64,000 nt of DNA from Paracoccus limosus (GCF_009711185.1 NZ_WMIF01000004.1:154402-218401); one strand, 5' to 3'. Counted from the first letter of the stretch, positions 53,678 through 63,875 are shown. Numbers and translations are program-made. Notes: a model not told the origin generated them from the sequence alone.

Positions 53678-54202
53678 TCAGACCTTGGGTCCGGGCAGCA
53701 GGCCCTTGTGAAAGCGGCGGGCGTTGGCGGCATAGCCCTCGGCGGATTTCAGCAGCCGGGCGCGGGCCTCGTCATCCAGCTCGCGGATGATCTTGCCGGG
53801 CGCGCCCATCACCAGCGAGCCGGGCGGGATCACCTTGCCCTCGGGGATCAGCGCCCCGGCCCCGATCAGCGAGCCCGCGCCGATGACCGCGCCATTCATC
53901 ACGATGGCGCCCATGCCGATCAGCGAGCCGTCCTCGATGGTGCAGCCATGCAGGATGGCGCGGTGGCCGATGGTGCAATCAGCGCCGATGGTCAGCGGAT
54001 AGCCGATGTCGGTGTGGCAGACGCTGAGGTCCTGCACATTGGAATTGCGGCCGACGCGGATTTCCTCGTTGTCGCCGCGCAGCACGGCGCCGAACCAGAC
54101 GCTGGCGCCCTCTTCCAGCACCACCCGGCCCATCAGCTGCGCATCGGGCGCGACCCATGCGCCCAGTGTCTGCGGCACGATGCCGTCAAGTTCCCAGATC
54201 AT
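53678..54202 (-). CDS. Gamma-carbonic anhydrase family protein
   Basis: 174 residues of left-handed beta-helix hexapeptide repeats ([30 protein letters not shown]). Putative zinc ligands are His63, His80 and His85. Similar to YrdA/PaaY and to mitochondrial complex I gamma-CA subunits; activity not certain. Coupled to gmk by ATGA. Confidence 0.9.
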   Translation of the reverse strand: MIWELDGIVPQTLGAWVAPDAQLMGRVVLEEGASVWFGAVLRGDNEEIRVGRNSNVQDLSVCHTDIGYPLTIGADCTIGHRAILHGCTIEDGSLIGMGAIVMNGAVIGAGSLIGAGALIPEGKVIPPGSLVMGAPGKIIRELDDEARARLLKSAEGYAANARRFHKGLLPGPKV

Positions 54203-54831
54203 GCGTTCTCCTCTCGCATCAGCGCCTGCACAAAGGGGCCAAGCCCCACCTGCCGGCCACGGCGCAGCCGCTCGGCGGTCAGGATGGTCTTCAGCGCCTC
54301 GGTGCTGGCCTCAATGTCCTCATTGACGATGACGTAATCATATTCTGCCCAATGGCTGATCTCGTCACGGCTCTTTTGCATCCGCGCGGCGATCACCTCG
54401 GGTCGGTCCTGCTGGCGCGCGATCAGGCGGCGCTCAAGCTCGGCCAGACTGGGCGGCAGCACGAAGATCGACACGACATGCGTCCCCAGCACCGAGGCGC
54501 GGATCTGCTGGCCACCCTGCCAGTCCACGTCGAACAGCGTGTCACGCCCGGCCAGCATCGCCTCTTCGACGGGGGCGCGCGGCGTGCCGTAGAAATTGCC
54601 GAAGACCTCGGCATGTTCCAGCATCTGGCCGTCGCGGACCATGATGCGGAACTGCTCGGGATCGCGAAAATAGTAATGATCGCCCTCGACCTCGCCCGGA
54701 CGGGGCGCGCGCGTGGTGGCCGAAACCGAAAAGCGCAGGCTGGGATCCCAGTCCATCAGCCGGCGCGCCAGCGTCGATTTGCCCGCACCTGAGGGCGAGG
54801 ACAGGATGACCAGAAGTCCGCTGCGTTCCAT
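54199..54831 (-). CDS. gmk: Guanylate kinase
   Basis: 210 residues. P-loop [18 protein letters not shown], then [21 protein letters not shown] and [18 protein letters not shown]. Phosphorylates GMP. Upstream TTAA-CCATTGG-TAAA at 54975 is a weak CtrA-like site. Confidence 0.95.
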   Translation of the reverse strand: MERSGLLVILSSPSGAGKSTLARRLMDWDPSLRFSVSATTRAPRPGEVEGDHYYFRDPEQFRIMVRDGQMLEHAEVFGNFYGTPRAPVEEAMLAGRDTLFDVDWQGGQQIRASVLGTHVVSIFVLPPSLAELERRLIARQQDRPEVIAARMQKSRDEISHWAEYDYVIVNEDIEASTEALKTILTAERLRRGRQVGLGPFVQALMREENA

Positions 54832-55027
54832 GCGTTCCGATCCCTTTCGCCCTGTCGTCTTGCGCCGCCTGAATGGCGCAGGCCGGGGGCCGGGGTCAAG
54901 ACCCGCAGGGGCGCCTTGCGCGGTCGCGGCCCCCCGCCCCGACCCCGCCGATGCCGGCTAAGCCCCGAAAGACGTTAACCATTGGTAAAAGAATTCACTC
55001 GGCATCAGGCGGCAAAGGGGTTAGGTT

Positions 55028-55040
55028 TGACACTGTGTCA
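55028..55040. promoter_or_regulatory. Palindromic operator candidate before PAS gene
   Basis: TGACAC-T-GTGTCA is a perfect 13-base palindrome. It overlaps a TTGACA -35-like element (55027-55032), 38 bases upstream of the PAS-protein ATG. A repressor bound here would block the promoter. Confidence 0.5.
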
Positions 55041-55078
55041 CGAGTTTTGTTTTTTCTTACGGTCGGGTTGGTGTCGAG

Positions 55079-55882
55079 ATGTCGGAAGATCTGGGCCAGA
55101 ACGGGATGCATGATGTCGTGCATCCGCTGCGTCACAACGACAAGGGCAAGCTGCTGCATCTGGCGGATTACGAAACGGTCCAACCGGACCGGATCGTCGG
55201 CGAGTTGCGCGGCTATTGGGAAGGTCTGCGTCAGGGCCGTGCCATACCGGCGCGCGCCGATATCGAGCCGCGCGGCATCCGCAGGGCGCTGGATTACGCC
55301 TTTATCCTTGAACGCATCGCACCGGGCGCGGCCCGGTTCCGCCTTGCCGGCCGGCATCTGATCGACCTGATGGGCATGGAGGTGCGCGGCATGCCGATCT
55401 GTTCGCTGCTGAACACCAGTTCGCGCGGGCGGCTGTCGGATGTGCTGGAGACCGTGTTCCGCGGCCCGCAGATCGCCGAGATGCGGATCGAAAGCCCGGC
55501 CAGCTATGGCCGGCCGCAGCTGACCGGGCGGATGCTGTTCCTACCGCTGCGCTCGGATCTGGGCGACGTGACGCGTGCACTGGGCTGTCTGGTCGCCGAA
55601 GGCAGCGTCGGCCAAAGCCCGCGCCGATTCGACCTGATCGACGACGAGGTATTCCCGGTCATCCCCGGCGCCAAACTCTTGGAGCCCTCGGCCTCGGCCA
55701 CCGGCTTTGGCGAGCCGGCGCGGCGCTGGCGGGGCGCGCCGCCGGCCAGCGCCACGCCGTCGCGGCCCGAACGGCCCCCGGCCGAACCGGCACCCGCCGC
55801 CCCCGCCGCTGCCGCCACGCCCGAGGAACGCCGCGCCCGCTTTCGCGTCATCGGCCCGGACAACCCGCCGCCGGCGCCCTGA
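55079..55882 (+). CDS. PAS_5-type PAS-domain protein
   Basis: 267 residues. Residues ~25-175 match the alphaproteobacterial PAS_5 family: LADYETVQPDRIVGELRGYWEGLR, ARADIEPRGIRRALDYAFILER, FRLAGRHLIDLMGMEVRGMPI. The last ~70 residues are a Pro/Ala-rich disordered tail. No output domain, so a stand-alone sensor or adaptor. A palindrome lies in its promoter region. Confidence 0.85.
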   Translation: MSEDLGQNGMHDVVHPLRHNDKGKLLHLADYETVQPDRIVGELRGYWEGLRQGRAIPARADIEPRGIRRALDYAFILERIAPGAARFRLAGRHLIDLMGMEVRGMPICSLLNTSSRGRLSDVLETVFRGPQIAEMRIESPASYGRPQLTGRMLFLPLRSDLGDVTRALGCLVAEGSVGQSPRRFDLIDDEVFPVIPGAKLLEPSASATGFGEPARRWRGAPPASATPSRPERPPAEPAPAAPAAAATPEERRARFRVIGPDNPPPAP

Positions 55883-55904
55883 GGCCCGATCCCGTTCAGA
55901 CGTG

Positions 55905-55933
55905 AAAAAAGGCGGCCGTTGCGGGCCGCCTTT
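55905..55933 (-). terminator. Intrinsic terminator between PAS gene and aroG
   Basis: GGCGGCC and GGCCGCC pair over 7 bases. On the minus strand the stem is followed by six U (55910-55905), right after the aroG stop; on the plus strand only three U follow. Serves aroG, perhaps both genes. Confidence 0.8.
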
Positions 55934-55951
55934 GCGATCTTCCGGGCCGGC

Positions 55952-57358
55952 TTAGCTGGCCTTGGCCTGACGCGCGCCGTCGATGCGGCGGTCGCGCAGT
56001 TCCTCGGCCACGAGGAAGGCCAGTTCCAGCGACTGGCTGGCGTTCAGGCGCGGGTCGCAGGCGGTGTGGTAGCGGTCCGACAGATCCTCGTCGGTCACCG
56101 CGCGCACGCCGCCGGTGCATTCGGTCACATCCTTGCCGGTCATCTCGAAATGCACGCCGCCGGGGATGGTGCCTTCGGCGCGGTGGACGTCGAAGAATTC
56201 GCGCACCTCGCGCAGGATCGAATCAAAGGCGCGGGTCTTGTAGCCGGTCGAGGATTTGATGACGTTGCCGTGCATCGGGTCGCAGGACCAGACGACATTG
56301 GCGCCCTCGGCCTGCACGGTCTGCACCAGACGCGGCAGGTGGTCGCCGACCTTGCCGGCACCGAAGCGCGCGATCAGGGTCAGCCGGCCCGGTTCGTTTT
56401 CCGGGTTCAGCTTGGCCATCAGCACCTTCAGATCCTCGGCCGTGGTCGAGGGGCCGCATTTCAGCCCGATCGGGTTCTGCACGCCACGGCAGAATTCGAC
56501 ATGCGCACCATCGGGCTGCCGCGTGCGGTCGCCGATCCACAGCATATGGCCCGAGCCCGCGACCGGCAGGCCGGTGGTCGAATCGATGCGCGCCAGCGCC
56601 TCTTCGTATTCCAGCAGCAAGGCCTCGTGGCTGGTGTAGAAATCCACCTGCCCCAGTTCATGCGCCGTATCCGAGGTCACGCCCGCCGCCGCCATGAAGG
56701 CCATCGCATCGCCGATGCGGTCGGCGATGTCACGGTAACGCGCCGCTTCCTCGCCGCCGGTGAAATCGCTGATCCAGCTTTGCACGCGGTGGATGTCGGC
56801 ATAGCCGCCGGTCGAGAACGCACGCAGCAGGTTCAGCGATGCCGCAGCCTGCGTATAGGCCGCCAGCATCCGCTGCGGATCGGGAATCCGCGCCTCGGGG
56901 GTGAAGTCGAAACCGTTGATGATGTCGCCGCGATAGCTGGGCAGTTCCTGCCCGCCCACGACCTCGGTCGGGGCCGAGCGCGGCTTGGCGAATTGCCCGG
57001 CCATGCGGCCGACCTTGACCACCGGCAGCTGCGCGCCCCAGGTCAGCACGACCGCCATCTGCAGCATCACCTTGAAGGTGTCGCGGATGTTGTCGGCGGA
57101 AAACTCGCTGAAGCTCTCGGCGCAATCGCCGCCCTGCAGCAGGAAGGCGCGGCCTTCGCCGACCTGCGCCAGCGATTGTTTCAGGCGGCGCGCCTCGCCG
57201 GCAAAGACCAGCGGCGGGTATTTCGCCAGCTGTGTCTCGACCGCGTTCAGCGCCCCGGTATCAGGATAATCCGGCATCTGGATGCGCGGATAGGCGCGCC
57301 AGCCCCGCTTTTCCCATGCCTTGGCCGGGTTCGCGGAAGCCGTGTTGTGCTGTGCCAT
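55952..57358 (-). CDS. aroG: Class II DAHP synthase
   Basis: 468 residues from ATG 57358 ([20 protein letters not shown]) with GGAGGACAGG upstream. Class II motifs: [14 protein letters not shown] (metal Cys), [28 protein letters not shown] and [18 protein letters not shown]. First step of the shikimate pathway. Followed by a strong terminator. Confidence 0.96.
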   Translation of the reverse strand: MAQHNTASANPAKAWEKRGWRAYPRIQMPDYPDTGALNAVETQLAKYPPLVFAGEARRLKQSLAQVGEGRAFLLQGGDCAESFSEFSADNIRDTFKVMLQMAVVLTWGAQLPVVKVGRMAGQFAKPRSAPTEVVGGQELPSYRGDIINGFDFTPEARIPDPQRMLAAYTQAAASLNLLRAFSTGGYADIHRVQSWISDFTGGEEAARYRDIADRIGDAMAFMAAAGVTSDTAHELGQVDFYTSHEALLLEYEEALARIDSTTGLPVAGSGHMLWIGDRTRQPDGAHVEFCRGVQNPIGLKCGPSTTAEDLKVLMAKLNPENEPGRLTLIARFGAGKVGDHLPRLVQTVQAEGANVVWSCDPMHGNVIKSSTGYKTRAFDSILREVREFFDVHRAEGTIPGGVHFEMTGKDVTECTGGVRAVTDEDLSDRYHTACDPRLNASQSLELAFLVAEELRDRRIDGARQAKAS

Positions 57359-57374
57359 TATCCTGTCCTCCAAA

Positions 57375-57406
57375 GAAACGATGATCGCCATATAGTGTGT
57401 CGTTTC
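57375..57406. promoter_or_regulatory. Inverted repeat in aroG/GlxA divergent spacer
   Basis: GAAACGA and TCGTTTC are perfect 7-base inverted arms with an 18-base spacer. The centre is 32 bases from the aroG start and 52 from the regulator start. Candidate site for the GlxA-type regulator; it could cover both promoters. Confidence 0.45.
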
Positions 57407-57442
57407 GCAAAGGAAAAGCCTTGCGCAGACCAGCAAGGACTG

Positions 57443-58477
57443 ATGAATTACGCCGACCCTCAGACCAAGACCGACATGCCAGACCCCTCTTCAGCTGTCA
57501 GCCCGGCCAGCAGCCCGGCCGAGCACCGCCCACAGCGTTACATCTTTCTGTTGCTGCAACGCTTTACGCTGGTCGCCCATGCCGCGGCCATCGAACCCCT
57601 GCGGCTGGCCAACCAGATCTCGGGGCGGCAGCTCTATGAATGGAAGCTGATCGGCGAAAGCGGCGAGACGGTGCGCGCCTCGAACGGCATGGGCGTGGTG
57701 CTGGACGGCGGCCTGATCGAGACGCAGCGCAACGATACCATCATCGTCTGCGGCGGCGTCGATGTGGCGCGGGCGGCAACCCGCCCGATCCTGGGTTGGT
57801 TGCGGCGCGAGGCCCGGCGCGGCCCCCGCATCGGCGCGATCTGCACCGGCGCATGGGTGCTGGCCGAGGCCGGTCTGCTGGAAGGCCGCCGCGCCACCAT
57901 CCATTGGGAAAATCAGGACGGCTTTGCCGAGAATTTCCCCGATGTCACGCTGATTCGCACCGTCTTCGTCGAGGATGGCAACCGCCTGACCGCCGCCGGC
58001 GGCACCACCGCCATCGACCTGATGCTGCGCCAGATTGCCCGCGACCATGGCACGGAACTGTCCAGCCGCGTCGCCGACCAGATGATCCATACCTCGATCC
58101 GCTCCGAGGACGACCACCAGCGCCTGTCGATCCCGACCCGGATCGGCGCCCGCCACCCGCGGCTGGCCCAGATCGTCGCCCGGATGGAGGCTAATATCGA
58201 GGATCCGATCAGCCCGGCCCGTCTGGCGCTGGATGCCGAGATGTCGCCGCGCCAGCTGGAACGGCTGTTCGCCCGCTATCTGGGCCGCTCGCCCAAGCGC
58301 TATTACATGGAAATCCGGCTGGAACGCGCGCGCAACCTGCTTTTGCAGACCGAGATGAGCGTGATCGCGATCGCACTGGCCTGCGGCTTTGCCAGTGCGG
58401 CGCATTTCTCGAAATGCTACCGCGCCACCTATGGCAGCACGCCCTATCGCCAGCGCGGCGCGGCGGCGGCGGACTGA
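57443..58477 (+). CDS. GlxA-family AraC-type transcriptional regulator
   Basis: 344 residues from ATG 57443; AAGGACTG precedes closely, and the Met twelve codons on is an alternative start. N-terminal DJ-1/PfpI-like domain with nucleophile-elbow [15 protein letters not shown]-terminal AraC helix-turn-helix ([40 protein letters not shown] ... [17 protein letters not shown]). GbdR-like members sense glycine betaine metabolites; ligand unknown here. Directly upstream of the liv-type transporter. Confidence 0.9.
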   Translation: MNYADPQTKTDMPDPSSAVSPASSPAEHRPQRYIFLLLQRFTLVAHAAAIEPLRLANQISGRQLYEWKLIGESGETVRASNGMGVVLDGGLIETQRNDTIIVCGGVDVARAATRPILGWLRREARRGPRIGAICTGAWVLAEAGLLEGRRATIHWENQDGFAENFPDVTLIRTVFVEDGNRLTAAGGTTAIDLMLRQIARDHGTELSSRVADQMIHTSIRSEDDHQRLSIPTRIGARHPRLAQIVARMEANIEDPISPARLALDAEMSPRQLERLFARYLGRSPKRYYMEIRLERARNLLLQTEMSVIAIALACGFASAAHFSKCYRATYGSTPYRQRGAAAAD

Positions 58478-58611
58478 TCGCCGGAACCGGCGTCATTCTG
58501 TCCCAAGGTCACCACCGGCACGCGGCATTCTGCCCGCTCTGCAGGCTTTCCATTTAAGGCGACCGTCGATAACCTGTCTGACAGGACAATGTTCCACTCA
58601 GGGAGACGAAA

Positions 58612-59796
58612 ATGAAAAAACTGCTTCTGGCCAGCGTCGCCGGCATGGTTCTGGCCGGTACCGCCGGGGCCGAGGAGATCAAGCTGGGCATCTCGGTCGG
58701 CCTGACCGGCCCGCTGGAATCCATCGCGCCCGGCATCCAGAAAGGCGCCGAACTGGCAATGAAGCAAGTCGGCGAAAGCGGCAAGCTGCTGGGCGGCGCC
58801 ACCATCGCCCCGGTCGTCGCCGACAGCACCTGCGTCGATGCCGCCGCCGCCGTGGCTGCGGTGGAACGTCTGGTGACCGCCGACAAGGTCAAGGGCATCG
58901 TCGGCGGCATGTGCTCGGGCGAAACCATCGCCTCGCTGGAAAAGGTCGGCGTGCCGAACGGCGTCGTCATGATCTCGCCCTCGGCGACCTCGCCTGCGCT
59001 GTCGACCATCGACGACAAGGGCTTCTTCTTCCGCACCTCGCCCTCGGACGCGCGTCAGGGTGAGGTCATGGCCGACAGCGTGCTGGAAAAAGGCATCAAA
59101 TCGGTCGCCGTGACCTATACCAACAACGATTACGGCAAGGGCCTCGCCGACAGCTTTGCCACCGCCTACAAGGCCAAGGGCGGTACCGTGACCATGGTCG
59201 CCGCGCATGACGACGGCAAGGCCGACTATTCGGCCGAGGTCGCGGCGCTGGCCGCAGCCGGCGGTGACGCGCTGGTCGTCGCGGGCTACGCCGATCAGGG
59301 CGGCTCGGGCGTCATCCAAGGCGCGCTGGACACCGGCGCCTTTGAAACCTTTGTGCTGCCCGACGGCATGGTCAACGAAAAGCTGGCCGAGAAATTCGGC
59401 ACCCAGCTGGACACCTCCTTCGGCCAGAATCCCTCGGCCGAGGGCGAGGGTCACGACAAATTCGTGGCGCTGGCGAAAGAAGCTGGCTTTGACGGCACCT
59501 CGGCCTATTCGGGCGAATCCTATGACGCGGCTGCGCTGATCATGCTGGCGATGGAAGCCGCCAAGACTTCGGACCCGAAGGTCTGGAAGGACAAGGTGAT
59601 GGACGTCGCCAACGCGCCCGGCGAAAAGATCTACCCCGGCGATCTGCCCAAGGCGCTGGAGCTTTTGGCCGCAGGCAAGGACATCGACTATGTCGGCGCC
59701 ACCGCCGTCGAACTGCTGGAACCGGGCGAAAGCGCCGGCGTCTATCGCATGGTCGATTTCAAGGGCGGCAAGCTGAACGTGGTCGGCTACCGCTAA
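58612..59796 (+). CDS. livK: Branched-chain amino-acid/amide ABC substrate-binding protein
   Basis: 394 residues with signal peptide MKKLLLASVAGMVLAGTAGA and AGGGAGACG upstream. Type I periplasmic fold: KLGISVGLTGPLESIAPGIQKGAELAM, VAVTYTNNDYGKGLADSF, FDGTSAYSGESYDAAALI. Ligand may be a branched amino acid, amide or related amine; symbol is by family. First gene of livKGFHM; a strong hairpin follows. Confidence 0.9.
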   Translation: MKKLLLASVAGMVLAGTAGAEEIKLGISVGLTGPLESIAPGIQKGAELAMKQVGESGKLLGGATIAPVVADSTCVDAAAAVAAVERLVTADKVKGIVGGMCSGETIASLEKVGVPNGVVMISPSATSPALSTIDDKGFFFRTSPSDARQGEVMADSVLEKGIKSVAVTYTNNDYGKGLADSFATAYKAKGGTVTMVAAHDDGKADYSAEVAALAAAGGDALVVAGYADQGGSGVIQGALDTGAFETFVLPDGMVNEKLAEKFGTQLDTSFGQNPSAEGEGHDKFVALAKEAGFDGTSAYSGESYDAAALIMLAMEAAKTSDPKVWKDKVMDVANAPGEKIYPGDLPKALELLAAGKDIDYVGATAVELLEPGESAGVYRMVDFKGGKLNVVGYR

Positions 59797-59816
59797 GCGC
59801 GCCTCTGCGACTGGTT

Positions 59817-59842
59817 GGGCCCGGAGAGATCCGGGCCCTTTT
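59817..59842 (+). terminator. Terminator between livK and livG
   Basis: GGGCCCGGA and TCCGGGCCC form a perfect 9-base stem with loop GAGA, then four U. It probably lowers expression of the membrane and ATPase genes relative to the abundant binding protein. Confidence 0.8.
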
Positions 59843-59902
59843 CCAAGAAATAACAGCCCGATAACGGGCATTCCTCGCGCAATGCGAAGGTTGGGGAGAG
59901 AC

Positions 59903-60769
59903 ATGATCCAGGTCCATGACCTGCACCGACATTTCGGGGGCTTTCGCGCCGTGGACGGCGCCAGCGTGACGATCGAGACCGGTTCGATCACCGGGCTGAT
60001 CGGCCCGAACGGAGCAGGAAAATCCACGCTGTTCAACGTGATCGCCGGGGTTCTTAAACCGACCTCGGGCCGGGTTGTGATGGACGGCGAGGACATCACC
60101 GGCCTTGCGCCGCACCAGTTGTTCCACAAGGGGCTGCTGCGCACCTTCCAGCTGGCGCATGAGTTTTCCTCGATGACGGTGCGCGAGAACCTGATGATGG
60201 TGCCCGGCGCCCAGACCGGCGAGACGCTGGTCAACGCATGGCTGAAGCGCGGCCGCATCCGCGAGGAAGAGCGGGCCTTGCGCAAGAAGGCCGACGAGGT
60301 GCTGGAGTTCCTGACCATCAGCCATGTCGCCGATGAAAAGGCCGGCAACCTGTCAGGCGGGCAGAAGAAGCTTCTGGAACTGGGGCGCACCATGATGGTG
60401 GACGCCAAGATCGTGTTTCTGGACGAGGTCGGCGCCGGCGTGAACCGCACCCTTTTGGGCACCATCGGCGATGCCATCGTTAGGCTGAACAAGGAGCGCG
60501 GCTATACCTTCTGCGTCATCGAGCATGACATGGATTTCATCGGCCGGCTTTGCGATCCGGTGATCGTCATGGCGGCGGGCAAGGTTCTGGCGCAGGGCTC
60601 GGCTTCGAGCATCATGCAAAACGAGGCGGTGATCGAGGCCTATCTGGGCACCGGGCTGAAGAACAAGGTGGCGGCCGAAGAGGCCGTCGAGCGGGTGACG
60701 GGCGAAAGCCATGGCGCGCAGCCGGGCTTGGGCGACGAGGCCGGGGCCTTCGACGGGGAGAAAGGCTGA
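59903..60769 (+). CDS. livG: ABC transporter ATPase LivG
   Basis: 288 residues from ATG 59903 with GGGGAGAG upstream. Walker A LIGPNGAGKSTLFN, signature LSGGQKKLLELGRTMM, Walker B KIVFLDEVGAG. The last ~35 residues are a charged tail longer than usual. Stop overlaps the livF start (TGATG). Confidence 0.93.
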   Translation: MIQVHDLHRHFGGFRAVDGASVTIETGSITGLIGPNGAGKSTLFNVIAGVLKPTSGRVVMDGEDITGLAPHQLFHKGLLRTFQLAHEFSSMTVRENLMMVPGAQTGETLVNAWLKRGRIREEERALRKKADEVLEFLTISHVADEKAGNLSGGQKKLLELGRTMMVDAKIVFLDEVGAGVNRTLLGTIGDAIVRLNKERGYTFCVIEHDMDFIGRLCDPVIVMAAGKVLAQGSASSIMQNEAVIEAYLGTGLKNKVAAEEAVERVTGESHGAQPGLGDEAGAFDGEKG

Positions 60770-61479
60770 TGGCGCAACCCTATCTTTCCGCGACCGACAT
60801 GCGCGGCGGCTATGGCAAGGCCGATATCCTGAACGGCTGCACCCTGACTGTGGACAAGGGCCAGATCGCCGTGATCGTCGGCCCGAACGGCGCCGGCAAA
60901 TCCACCGCGATGAAGGCGGTCTTTGGCATGCTGAACCTGCGTGACGGCGCGGTGACGCTGGGCGGCGAGGATATCACCGGCCTTAGCCCGCAAGAGCGCG
61001 TGCGCAAGGGCATGGGCTTCGTGCCGCAAACCCATAACATCTTTCCGACCATGACGGTCGAGGAAAATCTGCAGATGGGCGCCTATATCCGCGAGGACGA
61101 TTATCGCGACACCATTGCCCAGGTTTACGAACTGTTCCCCGCCGTGGCCGACAAGCGCCGCCAGAACGCGGGCGAGCTGTCGGGCGGCCAGCGCCAGCAG
61201 GTCGCGGTGGGCCGCGCGCTGATGACGCGCCCCAGCCTGCTGATGCTGGACGAGCCCACGGCCGGCGTGTCGCCCATCGTCATGGACGAGCTGTTCGACC
61301 GCATCATCGAGGTGGCCCGCACCGGCATTTCCATCCTGATGGTCGAACAAAATGCCCGGCAGGCGCTGGAAATCGCCGATATCGGCTATGTTCTGGTGCA
61401 GGGCGCGAACCGCTATACCGACTCTGGCAAGGCATTGATGGCCGACCCCGAGGTGCGCCGCACGTTCCTGGGGGGCTGA
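60769..61479 (+). CDS. livF: ABC transporter ATPase LivF
   Basis: 236 residues from ATG 60769. Walker A VIVGPNGAGKSTAMKAV, signature LSGGQRQQVAVGRALM, Walker B LLMLDEPTAGVSP. Second ATPase of the transporter, coupled to livG. Three bases precede the livH ATG. Confidence 0.93.
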   Translation: MAQPYLSATDMRGGYGKADILNGCTLTVDKGQIAVIVGPNGAGKSTAMKAVFGMLNLRDGAVTLGGEDITGLSPQERVRKGMGFVPQTHNIFPTMTVEENLQMGAYIREDDYRDTIAQVYELFPAVADKRRQNAGELSGGQRQQVAVGRALMTRPSLLMLDEPTAGVSPIVMDELFDRIIEVARTGISILMVEQNARQALEIADIGYVLVQGANRYTDSGKALMADPEVRRTFLGG

Positions 61480-61482
61480 GCC

Positions 61483-62484
61483 ATGGATATCCTGAACGCG
61501 CTCGTGGCGCTGCTGAACTTTGTCGTGATCCCCGCCGCTGCCTATGGCGCGCAGCTGGCGCTTGGCGCGCTGGGGGTGACGCTGATCTATGGCATCCTGC
61601 GCTTTTCCAACTTTGCCCATGGCGACACCATGGCGCTGGGGACGGCCTTCGTCATTCTGGTGACATGGGGGCTGCAGGCGCTTGGCGTCTCGCTGGGGCC
61701 GCTGCCCACCGCGCTGCTGGCGCTGCCGGTCGGCATCGCACTGACCTCGCTGGTGGTGCTGGGCACCGACCGGGGGATCTATCGTTTTTACCGGCGCAAG
61801 AAATCCGAGCCGATCATTCTGGTCATGGCCTCGGTGGGCGTGATGTTCATCATGAACGGCGTCACCCGGCTGGTGATCGGCGTCGACGAGATCCGCTTTG
61901 ACGATGGCGCGCGGTTCCTGTTCTCGGTCCAGCAGTTCAAGGCTTGGTCGGGCTTGACCGAGGGCCTGTCGCTGCGCGTGAGCCAGGCGCTGACACTGGT
62001 CATCACCGCCCTGGCCTGCTGGGCGCTGTTCCGCTTTCTGGCGCGCTCCAAGGCTGGCAAGGCGATGCGGGCCTATGCCGACAATGAGGATCTGGCCCTG
62101 CTGTCGGGGATCGAGCCCGAACGTGTCGTCCGGCTGACCTGGATCATCGCGACCGCGCTGGCGGTGACGGCGGGCACGCTTTACGGGCTCGACAAGTCCT
62201 TCAAGGCCTTCAACTATTTCCAGATCCTGCTGCCGATCTTTGCCGCCTCGATCGTGGGTGGCCTTGGCAATCCGCTGGGCGCGGTCGCGGGCGGCTTTAT
62301 CGTCGCTTTTTCCGAGGTGGCGGTGACCTATCCGTGGAAAAAGGTCGCCGGCTATCTGGGTTATCAAAGCGACGGTCTGCTGCAACTGCTGTCGACCGAA
62401 TACAAATTCGCCGTCAGTTTCGTGATCCTGATCGTCGTCCTGCTGTTCCGGCCCACCGGCCTGTTCCGCGGCAAGAGCTACTGA
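61483..62484 (+). CDS. livH: ABC transporter permease LivH
   Basis: 333 residues, about eight hydrophobic segments. GALGVTLIYGILRFSNFAHGDTMALG and GGLGNPLGAVAGGFIVAFSE match the LivH family. The central loop contacts ATPases. Ten bases before livM. Confidence 0.92.
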   Translation: MDILNALVALLNFVVIPAAAYGAQLALGALGVTLIYGILRFSNFAHGDTMALGTAFVILVTWGLQALGVSLGPLPTALLALPVGIALTSLVVLGTDRGIYRFYRRKKSEPIILVMASVGVMFIMNGVTRLVIGVDEIRFDDGARFLFSVQQFKAWSGLTEGLSLRVSQALTLVITALACWALFRFLARSKAGKAMRAYADNEDLALLSGIEPERVVRLTWIIATALAVTAGTLYGLDKSFKAFNYFQILLPIFAASIVGGLGNPLGAVAGGFIVAFSEVAVTYPWKKVAGYLGYQSDGLLQLLSTEYKFAVSFVILIVVLLFRPTGLFRGKSY

Positions 62485-62494
62485 GGAGGCACCC

Positions 62495-63832
62495 ATGTCG
62501 AACACCCGTCAGGCCGATGCCTCCAGCCGCTGGCGCGCGCCGGTGGTGCTTTTTCTGATCGTCATCCTGTTCGTGCTGGAGGGCACGACCCGCAATGCGC
62601 TGTTTTCGGGCAGCTGGAACTCGGCGCTGGCCATCCTGAACATGGGGCTGATCTCGGCCGTCATGGCGCTGGGGGTCAATATGCAATGGGGCTATGCCGG
62701 GCTGTTCAACGCCGGCATCGTGGGCTTTCTGGCCCTGGGGGCCCTCGGGCCGGCGCTGGTCGCCACAGCTCCGGTTCCGGGCGCCTGGGCCGCCGGCGGG
62801 CCGCGCATTCTGGCGGCGCTGATCGTAGGCTTGGGCACGCTGGCGCTGGCGGTGCAAGCATGGCGGCGCGTGCCGCGCCTGCGCGGGCTGGCCGTCACGC
62901 TGGTACTGGTGCTGGGATTTTTCGCCTATCGCTGGCTTTTCGATCCGGCCGTTGCGGCGATCGAGGCCAATAATGCCGCCTCGGCCGGCAATATCGGCGG
63001 GCTTGGCTGGCCGGTGCTGCTGTCCTGGCCGGTGGGGGCGCTGTTTGCCGCTGCCGCCGCATGGGGCGTCGGCAAGGTGGCGCTGGGTCTGCGCTCGGAC
63101 TATCTGGCGATTGCCACCCTGGGGATCGGCGAGATCATCGTCGCGGTGATGCGCAATGAGGAATGGCTGTCGCGCGGCGTAAAGAACATGTCCGGCATCC
63201 CGCGCCCGGTGCCCTATGAGCTGGATCTGCAGGCCGATCCCGGTTTCGTCGCCTGGGCAGCCAGCTGGGGCACGGACCCTGCCACCGCCTCGGGGATCTG
63301 GGTCAAGCTGCTTTATGCCGGGCTGTTCGGCGCGGTGCTGCTGGCGCTGATCCTGCTGGCGGAACTGGCGCTGAAATCGCCCTGGGGCCGGATGATGCGC
63401 GCGATCCGCGACAATGAGACCGCCGCCTCGGCCATGGGCAAGAATGTGACCGGGAGGCATTTGCAGATCTTTGTTATCGGCTCGGCGGTGATCGGTCTGG
63501 GCGGCGCGATGATGGTGACGCTGGACGGGCTGCTGTCCCCCGGCAGCTTCAACCCGCTGCGCTATACCTTCCTGATCTGGGTCATGGTGATCGTCGGCGG
63601 CTCGGGCAACAACTGGGGCGCGGTGCTGGGTGCGGTGCTGATCTGGTTTTTGTGGATCAAGGCCGAGGTCTGGGGACCGGCCTTCATGCATCTGGTGACC
63701 GTGGCGCTGCCCGAGGGCGCGTTGCGCAGCCATCTGATCGACGGCGCGCCGCATATGCGCTTTATCGCCATGGGGGTGGTCTTGTTGCTGGTGCTGCGCT
63801 TTGCGCCGCGCGGGCTGGTGCCCGAGAAGTAA
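62495..63832 (+). CDS. livM: ABC transporter permease LivM
   Basis: 445 residues, about ten hydrophobic segments. GYAGLFNAGIVGFLALGA, SDYLAIATLGIGEIIVAVMRNEEWL and GRMMRAIRDNETAASAMGKN are LivM hallmarks. Longer than E. coli LivM because of central hydrophobic segments. Last gene of the operon; a repeat copy and an IS element follow. Confidence 0.93.
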   Translation: MSNTRQADASSRWRAPVVLFLIVILFVLEGTTRNALFSGSWNSALAILNMGLISAVMALGVNMQWGYAGLFNAGIVGFLALGALGPALVATAPVPGAWAAGGPRILAALIVGLGTLALAVQAWRRVPRLRGLAVTLVLVLGFFAYRWLFDPAVAAIEANNAASAGNIGGLGWPVLLSWPVGALFAAAAAWGVGKVALGLRSDYLAIATLGIGEIIVAVMRNEEWLSRGVKNMSGIPRPVPYELDLQADPGFVAWAASWGTDPATASGIWVKLLYAGLFGAVLLALILLAELALKSPWGRMMRAIRDNETAASAMGKNVTGRHLQIFVIGSAVIGLGGAMMVTLDGLLSPGSFNPLRYTFLIWVMVIVGGSGNNWGAVLGAVLIWFLWIKAEVWGPAFMHLVTVALPEGALRSHLIDGAPHMRFIAMGVVLLLVLRFAPRGLVPEK

Positions 63833-63843
63833 GGCAGGTTCAT

Positions 63844-63875
63844 GGGGGCTCTGCCCCCAAACCCCCGGGATATTT
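63844..63875 (+). repeat. Truncated intergenic repeat (copy 5) beside IS element
   Basis: GGGGGC-TCT-GCCCCC, a spacer, then CCCCCGGGATATTT. It stops where the second hairpin should begin; from there the sequence is that of the IS element end. Confidence 0.7.
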
